A DNA stretch of 64,000 nucleotides. Source: Streptomyces sp. NBC_01451. Lineage in GTDB: Bacteria > Actinomycetota > Actinomycetes > Streptomycetales > Streptomycetaceae. The notes beneath the pieces were generated by a model. That model was given only the letters and a program-made list of their open reading frames with translations. It was not told the DNA's origin and made no database searches. Below, piece after piece: positions 9,345-17,208 of this stretch. A program made the translations under genes and the position numbers. How positions within the stretch are numbered: position 1 is the first letter of the stretch; each line of letters opens with the position of its first letter. The stretch is taken from assembly GCF_036227485.1 (NCBI RefSeq), contig NZ_CP109479.1, positions 248,001 through 312,000 of the forward strand, read 5' to 3'.

Positions 9345-9641
9345 GACCGGTCCGCCTCACCGCTCGGCGACGGTGCAGCTTCCGCCTTCGGCAGAGCCCG
9401 GCCCGCCAACACGGCCAGCCGTCGCACTACCAGCAGCCGGTTCACCTCCGGCAGCCCCGCCCACACCTCCTCGCCCAGGCCCTGACGGGCCAGGCTCTGG
9501 GGCAGCCGCCCCCTGCGTCGTCCACGACGACTCGCTCTCCTCTTCACCCTGCCGAGCCCGCAGCCGCTCGACCACCGCGACCAGCCGCAACAGCCCCTCA
9601 CGCCCGATTACCGGCACATCACCTACTTGATACCCATTCAT
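9341..9641 (-). pseudogene. Small partner gene of the serine recombinase, frameshifted
   Basis: Begins with ATG at 9641 and a sensible N terminus (MNGYQVGDVPVIGREGLLRL) in one frame. It ends in another frame with LPEVNRLLVVRRLAVLAGRA and a TGA overlapping the recombinase ATG. The 301-bp span is one base off a multiple of three. The switch falls in the five-C run on the plus strand (9510-9514), and removing one base gives a 99-residue basic protein. This is a sequence error, a mutation, or less likely a programmed shift. The tight coupling suggests a recombination accessory factor, but its function is unknown. Confidence 0.6.
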
Positions 9642-9657
9642 AGGTGCAGTGTGCTTG

Positions 9658-9948
9658 GCAGATTGAGCACGACTACCGCGAACTCAAGCACGGCCTCGGC
9701 CTGGACCACTTCGAAGGACGTTCCTGGGCAGGGTGGCATCACCACGTCACCCTGGTCACCGCCGCCCACGCCTTCCTCACCGAACAGCGCCTGGCCCCAA
9801 AAGCCGATACAGCGGACTCACCCTCTACCAGATCCTCGACACCATCCAGGACCTCCTGAACTGCTGGACCGGCACCTGCACCACCTGCCACCGCCCCCTG
9901 CCCAGAACCTCCGCCACCAGCCCAAACCCAAGAGCCAGAACAACCTAA
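9658..9948 (+). pseudogene. IS701 transposase, C-terminal part, frameshifted
   Basis: Continues the interrupted transposase: WQIEHDYRELKHGLGLDHFE is the IS701 C-terminal signature with its catalytic Glu. Near 9795-9802 (CCCCAAAA) the frame slips by one base; the rest (GLTLYQILDTIQDLLNCW) reads in a different frame to the stop at about 9948. One extra C would restore the frame. Even before the insertion the gene may therefore have been inactive, unless this is a sequencing error. Confidence 0.8.
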
Positions 9949-9958
9949 CGGAGTCCTA
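9943..9958 (-). repeat. IS701 right terminal inverted repeat
   Basis: ACCTAACGGAGTCCTA, the exact inverse of 5997-6012. It is followed by CTAG at 9959-9962, the right copy of the target duplication. Confidence 0.9.
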
Positions 9959-10007
9959 CTAGCGCCGTAATCACTTTCCGCTGGCGGCGACGCACCCCCA
10001 CCGCCCT

Positions 10008-10160
10008 GACCACATGATCCCACTCGCGGTGAGCTGGTGGTCCGGCTCCGACACTTGGACCACCGCCAAGGGCGAGGCGTTCGCCAACGTCCTCGCCCAC
10101 TCCCAGCCGATCGCCGTCTCCGCAGTGTCGAATAGCACGAAGGGCAATAAGTGCTCCGAT
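10008..10160 (+). pseudogene. DUF1524/HNH secreted nuclease remnant (first)
   Basis: A short stretch reads DHMIPLAVSW, then TWTTAKGEAFANVLA and IAVSAVSNSTKGNK. This is the pattern of actinomycete GmrSD-like DUF1524 HNH nucleases (DHxVPLAEAWDSG..WT..R..FANDL..L.AV....NRSKG). The D-H pair is the catalytic motif. Nothing recognisable remains upstream of about 9990 and the frame loses similarity after about 10165, so it is a dead fragment. A related but different fragment lies at 19141-19413. Confidence 0.65.
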
Positions 10161-10165
10161 GCGCT

Positions 10166-10421
10166 GTCCCACCGTCTACCAAGGCTTCAGGCAGATGCAA
10201 CTCGGCCGCGGAGTCTCGGCATCCGGATTGCCCCCCATTACAACTGCATCACGACTTTCACCGCAAAGGCGAAGTGGCATCACGCGCGTAACGGGTTAAT
10301 TTCCCGATATGTCCCGATGTGTTGATAAGTGAATCCATCGAAGGGTGGCGGCCGGGCGCGGTCGCCACAACGCCGGCCATCGACGTCAAGTCCGCCAGTG
10401 CGACCCATGATCACTTTTCGG
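10166..10421. other. Intergenic, no gene seen
   Basis: Between the HNH remnant and the first RHS gene I see no supported coding region. Base composition is somewhat less GC-rich than average, as expected for promoter-bearing DNA. An open frame here (10014-10325) is only the tail of the remnant. Confidence 0.5.
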
Positions 10422-10465
10422 TCACAGTAAGAGGCGGGTGATCTTTTACCTTAAGCTTACTGTGA
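10422..10465 (+). promoter_or_regulatory. Inverted repeat upstream of the first RHS gene
   Basis: Perfect 10-base arms TCACAGTAAG (10422-10431) and CTTACTGTGA (10456-10465) are separated by 24 bases, in comparatively AT-rich DNA 58 bases before the RHS start. This could be a repressor operator or an attenuator-like hairpin in the leader. Inference from position only. Confidence 0.4.
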
Positions 10466-10522
10466 TCTCATCGCGTCACCCGTGGCGCACTCGGCGTCAC
10501 GGCGTGATGACAGGGGTGGGTT

Positions 10523-13500
10523 TTGAGGCTCAAGGGGAGACGGGTCCCGGGCTCAAGGGGGCGGGCGAGACCGCCGGGCGGCTCGCTGAAACGAACCGCT
10601 CTGATGGTTGCCGCAGTGCTGGCGGCGGAGACGGCGCTGGTGTCGCTGCAGTCGGGTGCGGTCTTCGCCGCCGACTCCGGGACCGCCGAAACGACGTCGG
10701 CCTCGGGCCAGACGAAGCCGCTGGCGTCGTCGGCGGATTCGGTGGCGGCGGCGTTGCTGATGGCCCGGTCGCAGGGCCGCAGGGTCGAGGTGCTGTCGGA
10801 GCGGGCGGCGGACTCGACGACGTACGCGCTGCCGTCGGGCGAGCTGCAGACGGAGACGTTCGCCGGCCCGGTCCGGGTACGGCAGGACGGCGTCTGGAAG
10901 GACATCGACACGTCGCTGTCCGACACCGGGGCCAGCCTCACCCCGGAGGCCACGGTCGCCGACATCACCGTCTCGAACGGCGGGGACACGGCGCTGGCCT
11001 CGGTGTCGAAGGGGGAGACGTCCTTCGGGATGGGCTGGGAGGACAAGCTCCCCACCCCGACGGTCACCGACAACACCGCCTCCTACGACCTGGGGGACGG
11101 CCAGACCCTGACGGTCAGCGCGCTCGCGCAGGGCTTCTCCCAGAACGTGATCCTCGACCAGGCCCCGGACAGCGCGGTCTCGTACCGGATCCCGCTGCAC
11201 CTGGACGGACTGACGCTGTCCCAGGCCGACTCCGGCCACCTGCTGCTCAAGGACGACGGTGGCAGGCTGGTCGCCGAGGCCCCGGCGCCGATGATGTGGG
11301 ACTCCAGCAGAAACGATTCCTCGGGTGAATCCGATCACCAGGCCCGGGTGACCACCGAGGTCGAGACGGCGTCGGACGGCACCCAGACCCTGGTCCTGAC
11401 CCCGGACGCGGACTTCCTCGCCGACCCGGCCCTCACCTACCCGGTGACGGTCGACCCGACCTCCACCCTCGCGGTCACCACCGACACGTGGATCCAGACC
11501 CCGACCTACCCCGACTCCCAGGTCTCCTCGACGGAGCTGAAGTCGGGCACCTACAACGCCGGTACCGACAAGGCGCGTTCGTACCTGAAGTTCGACGTGT
11601 CGAAGTTCGCTGGCAAGCACATCACCGACACCAACTTCGCCCTCTACAGCTACTACTCCTCGACCTGCTCCAGAGAGGGAGCGGGCACCACCGTCCGCCG
11701 CATCACCTCCACCTGGTCGTCCACTTCTCTTACGTGGGAAACCCGGCCGTCGTCGTCCGGGACCGGCGCGGTGAACAACCTGGTGCCGCGCGGCTACTCC
11801 TCGGACTGCCCGGCCGCGTGGTCCAACTGGGACATCGACACCATCGTCCAGGCCTGGGCCGACGGCGCCACCAACTACGGCCTCATGGTCTATGGCACCA
11901 GCGAGACCGACTCCACCACCTGGCGCCGCTTCCGCTCCGCGAACTACACGACCACCGGCTACGCGCCGAAGCTGACGGTGACCTACAACTCCTACCCCGC
12001 GAAGCCGAGTTCGACGGCCATCGCGCCGTCCCAGGTCAACGCCTACAGCGGCTACCGGTACGTCACTTCCCTGACCCCTACCCTCTCGGCGAAGGTGACC
12101 GACCCCGACGGCTCCAGCACCAAGGGCCAGTTCGAGATCACGGCGGACCCGACGTACGCGGACACCACGTACTCCTACACCGGCACGTCCGCGTCAGTGG
12201 CGTCAGGATCGACGGCGAAACTGACCGTCCCCTCGGCCAGCGCGCTCCCGGCGGCCAAGCACCTGCGTTACCGTGTGCGCGCCTACGACGGCACGGACTA
12301 TGGCTCCTGGACCGGCTACACCACGTTCACCATGAACACGGACAAGCCCGGGCCGGCGACCGTCTCGTGTGCCACGTACGCACAGAACGGCTGGACGGCC
12401 AAGGCGAGTTCGGCGGTGTCCTGCACGCTCAACACGACGTCCACGGACGGTGCCGGCTTCCAGTGGGGCCTGGACGACTCATCCCTGCCGAACAAGAAAC
12501 TCGACACCACCGACGGCACCGGCGGCGACGCACAGACCATCAGCATCAACCCGGCCGACGGCTGGCACACGCTGTACGCGCGGACGATCGACGCCGGTGG
12601 CAACCTGTCGACGGCAACCACCGCCTACTCGTTCGGAGTCAGCGCCGACGGAGGCGGGATCCTGTCCCCGGCAGACGGTGACACCACCGCCCGCCGACTG
12701 ACCCTCGCCGCCGACGGCCTCAGCTACACGGGAGTGACCTGGCAGTACCGGCGCGGTGAGACGGACTCCTGGCACATCGTGCCGATCGGCGACGTGACCG
12801 CCTCCGGCAGCGCGGTGTCCGCCTGGCCGGTCGGCACCGCCACCAAGCTGGTGTGGAACACCGTCAACTCGCTGTCCGAGGACGGTGTGATCGAGCTTCG
12901 TGCCGTCTTCACCAACAGCACCACCACCGGCTATTCGCAGACCGTCGAGGTCACACTCGACCGCGATGCCGGTACCGCGCCCAGTGCCCCGGTGGGACCA
13001 GGTTCCGTTAACCAGCTGACCGGTGACTTCACCCTGTCGGCCACCGACGCCTCAGTGTTCGACGCGTCGGTGAGCCGGGTCTTCTCCTCCCGCTCGAACA
13101 ACGCCGACACCGAAGGCCAGGCGGCCATCTTCGGTCCCGGGTGGACGTCGTCCGTCACCGCCGAGTCGAGCGACTACACGCAGATCCGCGAGACCTCCGA
13201 CTCCTCTGTCGAGCTTCTGGCCGGTGACGGCAGCGCGATCGCGTTCACGGAGACGAGTAGCGGCGGCTGGGAGCCGGAGATCGGTGCCGAGTCCCTGACG
13301 CTGACCTACTCGACGAGCACGAAGACCTACACGCTGACCGACACCGGCTCCAACACCACGGTGTTCGCCAAGGCCGACGACGCCTCGCCGACGTGGACGC
13401 TCTACTCGTCCGCGTCGGCGGTCGACGATTCGACGGTCACCGTCTTCTCGACAACAGTGGACGTCGCAGGCAAGAAGCTGGCCCGTCCGAGGTACGTGGT

Positions 13501-16500
13501 CTCACCGACGAGCGCGGTGACTGCGACGACCTGCCAGACGACACCTTCCACCAAGGGCTGCCGGGTACTGGAGTTCGTCTACGCGACGGCCACCACCGCC
13601 ACCTCCGGCGCGCTCGGCGACTACACGGACCAGGTCAAGGCAGTGAAGCTGTGGGCCACCAACCCGGGTGCCTCCGCCGCGACCGCCGAAACCCTGACGT
13701 CCTACTCATACGATGCCTCCGGGTACCTGCGCGGTGTATGGGATCCGCAGATCAGTCCCGCGCTGAAGACGGAGTACACCTATGGCTCCGACGGCCGGGT
13801 CGCCACTTTGACCGAGCCCGGTCAATCGGCGTGGACCTTCACCTACGGCAACGCGGGCAGCGCCGCCGCGGCCGGTGCGGGCATGCTGCTCCAGGCATCC
13901 CGCCCCGAGCTCACCGAGGGATCGAACAGCGAGGTCTCCGGCACCGCCGTGACCAGTGTCGTCTACGACGTACCGCTGTCCGGCAGCAAGGCACCGTACA
14001 AGATGGACACCGACACGGTGGGATCCTGGGCCCAGGACGAGGCTCCGACGGACGCCACAGCCGTCTTTCCGCCCGGCTCGACCCAGGTCTCCCACAGTGG
14101 AGTCGACCTGGCCGCCGATGCCTACGGCAAGGCGATGATCACCTATATCAACGCCAACGGCGAGGAGACCAACACCGCGAGCCCCGGAGGCGCCCTCACA
14201 GCCACCAGCTATGACGAGTTCGGGAACACGGTCACCGAGCTGACGGCCGAGAACCGTGCGCTCTCCCTGGGCACGGCGAGCGGCGCGGCGGACACGCTCG
14301 CATCTCTCGGTCTGGCGGACCTGCTGCCGGCCGAACGGGCCCGGCAACTCGCCGCCGTCTCCGTGTACTCCACCGACGGTGAGCGTCTGCTGCACGAGTA
14401 CGGCCCGCTCCACGAGGTCACCCTGACCACAGATCTCGCCGGTGCTACCGTCCTGCCCGCAGGTACGGTCGTCACCGCCCGCACCCACAAGTCGTACACC
14501 TACGACGAGAACCGTCCCGCCGGCGCCGAGATATCCGACCTGGTCACCACCACCAAGGTCGGTGCCTTCGTCGACGGCTATGCCACCGACGGCGACATCC
14601 GCACGCGGACGGCCAGCTACGACTGGGCCACGGGGCAGACGACGGCGACCGGCGGCGACGACACTACCGGCATGGTCACGACCTACAGCACCAACGGGAA
14701 GGTGGCGACCACCCGCACTGCGGGTTCCAGTGGCTCGGACGCGGTGACCATCCAGTACGAGTACTACACAGCCGACGGTACGGGCACCTGCGGAGGCCGT
14801 CCCGAATGGGTGGGCCTGGCCTGCCGGACCACTCCTGCCGCCACCATCACTGGCGGTGGCAGCAACCCGAGCGAAGCGGTCACCACGGTCTTCACCTACG
14901 ACCGCTGGACCCAGTTGGCCACGAAGTCCGTCACGGCCAACGGACAGACCCGCACGACCACGATCACCAAGGACAGCGCGGGACGACCGGTCACGACGTC
15001 CATCACCGGAGGCATCGGACAGAGCGTGCCCTCGGCGACGATCACCTACAACACGGCCAACGGACAGATGGCCACACGGACCTCGGGCGGGCAGACCATC
15101 GCCTATGTCTACGACGCCCTGGGCCGTCCGACGTCCTACAACGACGGTGCGGGCAACATCACCACCACCGCCTACGACGTCCTTGACCGGCCGGTGAAGG
15201 TCACCGACTCGGTTCCGTCCAGCACAACGTTCTCGTACGACACTTCGGGGAACCGCACGGGCCTGACGGACTCGGTCGCCGGGACATTCACCGCCTCCTA
15301 CAACGCGGACGGCACTCTCACCGCCCAGACCCTGCCCGGCGGCTACACGCTCGCCATCAGCACGGACACCTCGGGCAACGAAACCGACCGCTCCTACACC
15401 GACGCCCAGGGCAGCACCGTCCTCTCGGATAGCGCCCGGTACACCATCCACGGTGAGCAGACCGGCCACACCCAGACCGACGGTTCCACCACCGACACGG
15501 CCTACAGCTACGACGGTGCAGGCCGTCTCGTCAAGGCCGCCGACACCACCGCCACCGGTTGCACCACTCGCGCCTACACACTCAACGTGAGCAGCAACCG
15601 CACGGCGCTGGCCACCACCACCGACGACTGCGACAGCGCCGACGCTGTGACCGGCACCGTCTCGCACTCCTACGACAGTGCCGACCGGATGATCGCCAAC
15701 GGAATCGTATACGACGCATTCGGCCGCACCACGGCCAGCGGCGACAGTGCATTCACGTACTTCGTCAATGACCTCGTGCAGAGCGAGACCGTCGGCACCA
15801 GCCGCAAGACCTGGTCTCTGGACGGGGCAGGGCGACTGGCCGTGACCACGAACCAGTCCCAGGCGACCGACGGGTCCTGGACGACAACGGGCGCCGTCAC
15901 CAACCACTACGGCTGCGAATGCGACAGCCCCAGTTGGAGCAAGTCCTCGGCCGGTGCCGTCAGCCGCAACGTCTCCGACGCGACCGGTGGCCTCGGCGCC
16001 GTCAGCACGGCGAGCGGAAACGTGGTTCTCCAGCTGGCCAACCTGCACGGAGATGTCACGGTCCAGCTTCCGTTGGACACCGCCGTGTCACCGACCGTGC
16101 AGCACTACGACGAGTACGGCAACGCACTCGACGGCACCGTCTCGGCCGCTTACGGCTGGCTGGGCACCTACCAACGCGACAGCTCGACTCTCAGCGGGAT
16201 CACCCTCATGGGCGTGCGACTGTACGACCCCGCCACCGGCCGCTTCCTCCAAGCCGACCCGGTCTACGGAGGCAACGACAACAGCTACGAGTACTGCCGC
16301 GGAAACCCCGTCTCCTGCACGGACCTGACTGGCGCGTACTCATACTCGTACTCCTACCTCATTGGTAGCTACTTCAGTTCCGCCAAGACGGTCTTCAAGT
16401 GGATCAGCACCAATTTCTGGGTGTTCCCACTCACGGGATGTGGCGCCACGCTCAACCGGGGCGAGCGATGCAATCTCAAGCCGGTGCTGGGCCCAGTGAA

Positions 16501-16759
16501 GGTGGAGAAACTCACCTCGACCTACTTCCAGTTCCTCTCTTTGAAAGGGCACTTCGAGGGCCCTGGCAAGAGACTCCGGTTCACCTTCACGAAGAGCTGG
16601 GGCGTAGTGTCCATGAAGGTCAAGGCTTGGGGGCCGGACAGAACCAAGTGCGACAACAACAAGTTCTGCTCCACGACAAACAAGATCGCCGCCAGGACGG
16701 GGTTCGCAGTGTTCGCGATCAATATCGCTTTCTATACCACTTTGTACGGAGTGTGGTAG
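10523..16759 (+). CDS. Secreted YD/RHS-repeat protein with variable C-terminal tail
   Basis: 2,078-residue polymorphic-toxin-type protein. The TTG start at 10523 is followed by a basic N terminus, a hydrophobic core (ALMVAAVLAAETALV) and a VFA-ADS signal cleavage site. Residues about 312-489 form a DNRLRE-type domain (DTWIQTPTYP to YLKFDVSKF). From about 830 onward come YD repeats (for example YDALGRPTSYNDGAGNITTT) that build the RHS cage. The RHS-core signature GVRLYDPATGRFLQADP lies at about 1890-1906. The last 141 residues (from about 1938) are not a family I know. They hold four cysteines in two clusters (CGATLNRGERC and CDNNKFC) and end in a hydrophobic helix (FAVFAINIAFYTTLYG), suggesting a membrane-acting toxin. 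The tail DNA looks less GC-rich than the body. The stop is 6 bases before the probable immunity gene. Confidence 0.88.
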   Translation: MRLKGRRVPGSRGRARPPGGSLKRTALMVAAVLAAETALVSLQSGAVFAADSGTAETTSASGQTKPLASSADSVAAALLMARSQGRRVEVLSERAADSTTYALPSGELQTETFAGPVRVRQDGVWKDIDTSLSDTGASLTPEATVADITVSNGGDTALASVSKGETSFGMGWEDKLPTPTVTDNTASYDLGDGQTLTVSALAQGFSQNVILDQAPDSAVSYRIPLHLDGLTLSQADSGHLLLKDDGGRLVAEAPAPMMWDSSRNDSSGESDHQARVTTEVETASDGTQTLVLTPDADFLADPALTYPVTVDPTSTLAVTTDTWIQTPTYPDSQVSSTELKSGTYNAGTDKARSYLKFDVSKFAGKHITDTNFALYSYYSSTCSREGAGTTVRRITSTWSSTSLTWETRPSSSGTGAVNNLVPRGYSSDCPAAWSNWDIDTIVQAWADGATNYGLMVYGTSETDSTTWRRFRSANYTTTGYAPKLTVTYNSYPAKPSSTAIAPSQVNAYSGYRYVTSLTPTLSAKVTDPDGSSTKGQFEITADPTYADTTYSYTGTSASVASGSTAKLTVPSASALPAAKHLRYRVRAYDGTDYGSWTGYTTFTMNTDKPGPATVSCATYAQNGWTAKASSAVSCTLNTTSTDGAGFQWGLDDSSLPNKKLDTTDGTGGDAQTISINPADGWHTLYARTIDAGGNLSTATTAYSFGVSADGGGILSPADGDTTARRLTLAADGLSYTGVTWQYRRGETDSWHIVPIGDVTASGSAVSAWPVGTATKLVWNTVNSLSEDGVIELRAVFTNSTTTGYSQTVEVTLDRDAGTAPSAPVGPGSVNQLTGDFTLSATDASVFDASVSRVFSSRSNNADTEGQAAIFGPGWTSSVTAESSDYTQIRETSDSSVELLAGDGSAIAFTETSSGGWEPEIGAESLTLTYSTSTKTYTLTDTGSNTTVFAKADDASPTWTLYSSASAVDDSTVTVFSTTVDVAGKKLARPRYVVSPTSAVTATTCQTTPSTKGCRVLEFVYATATTATSGALGDYTDQVKAVKLWATNPGASAATAETLTSYSYDASGYLRGVWDPQISPALKTEYTYGSDGRVATLTEPGQSAWTFTYGNAGSAAAAGAGMLLQASRPELTEGSNSEVSGTAVTSVVYDVPLSGSKAPYKMDTDTVGSWAQDEAPTDATAVFPPGSTQVSHSGVDLAADAYGKAMITYINANGEETNTASPGGALTATSYDEFGNTVTELTAENRALSLGTASGAADTLASLGLADLLPAERARQLAAVSVYSTDGERLLHEYGPLHEVTLTTDLAGATVLPAGTVVTARTHKSYTYDENRPAGAEISDLVTTTKVGAFVDGYATDGDIRTRTASYDWATGQTTATGGDDTTGMVTTYSTNGKVATTRTAGSSGSDAVTIQYEYYTADGTGTCGGRPEWVGLACRTTPAATITGGGSNPSEAVTTVFTYDRWTQLATKSVTANGQTRTTTITKDSAGRPVTTSITGGIGQSVPSATITYNTANGQMATRTSGGQTIAYVYDALGRPTSYNDGAGNITTTAYDVLDRPVKVTDSVPSSTTFSYDTSGNRTGLTDSVAGTFTASYNADGTLTAQTLPGGYTLAISTDTSGNETDRSYTDAQGSTVLSDSARYTIHGEQTGHTQTDGSTTDTAYSYDGAGRLVKAADTTATGCTTRAYTLNVSSNRTALATTTDDCDSADAVTGTVSHSYDSADRMIANGIVYDAFGRTTASGDSAFTYFVNDLVQSETVGTSRKTWSLDGAGRLAVTTNQSQATDGSWTTTGAVTNHYGCECDSPSWSKSSAGAVSRNVSDATGGLGAVSTASGNVVLQLANLHGDVTVQLPLDTAVSPTVQHYDEYGNALDGTVSAAYGWLGTYQRDSSTLSGITLMGVRLYDPATGRFLQADPVYGGNDNSYEYCRGNPVSCTDLTGAYSYSYSYLIGSYFSSAKTVFKWISTNFWVFPLTGCGATLNRGERCNLKPVLGPVKVEKLTSTYFQFLSLKGHFEGPGKRLRFTFTKSWGVVSMKVKAWGPDRTKCDNNKFCSTTNKIAARTGFAVFAINIAFYTTLYGVW

Positions 16760-16765
16760 GAGGTC

Positions 16766-17125
16766 ATGAAAACGGCAATTGAGAACTCAGTCCGTACGCA
16801 ACTTCGCACCCATCCCTGGACACCGCTGCACACGCTGGTCATCACGGCAGTGGCGGCTGTCCCCTGGCTCGTGGCGGTGCTCCCGCTCACGCTGAACGGC
16901 ATACAGCAGGTACAGGAGTCCGGCGACGCCCAAAGCGGTTCAGTCGGATTGGGCATCGCCATGCTAGTCCTGGCTGCACTCCCCGTCGTCACCTCGCTAC
17001 TGATGGTGACAGTCGGGCTGATCATCCGTCTCCAACTTCGCAAAATCGTCCATTTCGCCGCAGCGACCCTGTTCTTCGGCGGGCTGGCTTCCTTCCTGTT
17101 CGCCGCCCTGCTAGCCATGGCGTAG
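16766..17125 (+). CDS. Small membrane protein, probable immunity partner of the RHS protein
   Basis: 119-residue protein with three predicted membrane helices (about residues 25-47, 62-88 and 94-118) and a short basic N terminus. ATG 16766 follows AGGAGG, which overlaps the end of the RHS gene, so the two genes are almost certainly co-translated. No family was recognised. A small multi-helix protein directly after a variable RHS tail that itself ends in a membrane helix is the usual arrangement for a membrane-acting toxin and its immunity protein. That role is inferred from position and topology only. The strong hairpin at 17169-17208 ends the operon. Confidence 0.75.
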   Translation: MKTAIENSVRTQLRTHPWTPLHTLVITAVAAVPWLVAVLPLTLNGIQQVQESGDAQSGSVGLGIAMLVLAALPVVTSLLMVTVGLIIRLQLRKIVHFAAATLFFGGLASFLFAALLAMA

Positions 17126-17168
17126 GTGACCAGCGGTAACGAATAGCCCGCGGTAAGCAGTAACGAAG

Positions 17169-17208
17169 ACAGGGGCGGCCCTCCGGACAATCGGAGGGCC
17201 GCCCCTGT
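17169..17208. terminator. Bidirectional terminator hairpin
   Basis: A perfect 17-base stem starting ACAGGGGCGG (17169-17185) pairs with 17192-17208 around a 6-base loop. It lies between the convergent immunity gene and the monooxygenase gene, immediately next to the latter's stop codon, so it can serve both. Confidence 0.85.

Larger units (their letters stand above)
7125..9657 (-). mobile_element. Serine-recombinase element inserted in IS701
   Basis: A 2,533-bp unit sits inside the IS701 transposase. It carries a large serine recombinase and a small coupled upstream gene, both reading leftwards. The boundary was set by reconstructing the transposase: a TG at 7123-7124 and a TG at 9656-9657 flank the unit, and keeping one TG restores the transposase frame exactly. 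That fits two-base core exchange by a serine recombinase rather than DDE transposition. Similar 20-base sequences in inverted orientation lie near the ends, at 7146-7165 and 9633-9652. Confidence 0.8.
5997..9958 (+). mobile_element. IS701-family insertion sequence, interrupted
   Basis: A complete insertion sequence is recognised by its ends. The 16-bp left repeat TAGGACTCCGTTAGGT at 5997-6012 is the exact inverse of 9943-9958, and both ends are flanked by CTAG (5993-5996 and 9959-9962). A 4-bp YTAR-type duplication is characteristic of IS701. The transposase gene runs left to right but is split by a 2,533-bp serine-recombinase element (7125-9657). Without that insert the IS is about 1,429 bp, normal for the family. 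It landed about 50 bp from the surviving part of an HNH gene remnant. Confidence 0.88.

Noticed and set aside
9341..9641. Programmed frameshifting in the small recombinase partner gene
   Set aside because: A slippery run is present, but there is no visible stimulatory structure and similar run-length problems occur elsewhere in the window, so an error or mutation is simpler.
13706..16048. A 780-codon minus-strand frame inside the first RHS gene
   Set aside because: Same shadow pattern; the plus strand has YD repeats and the RHS core signature.
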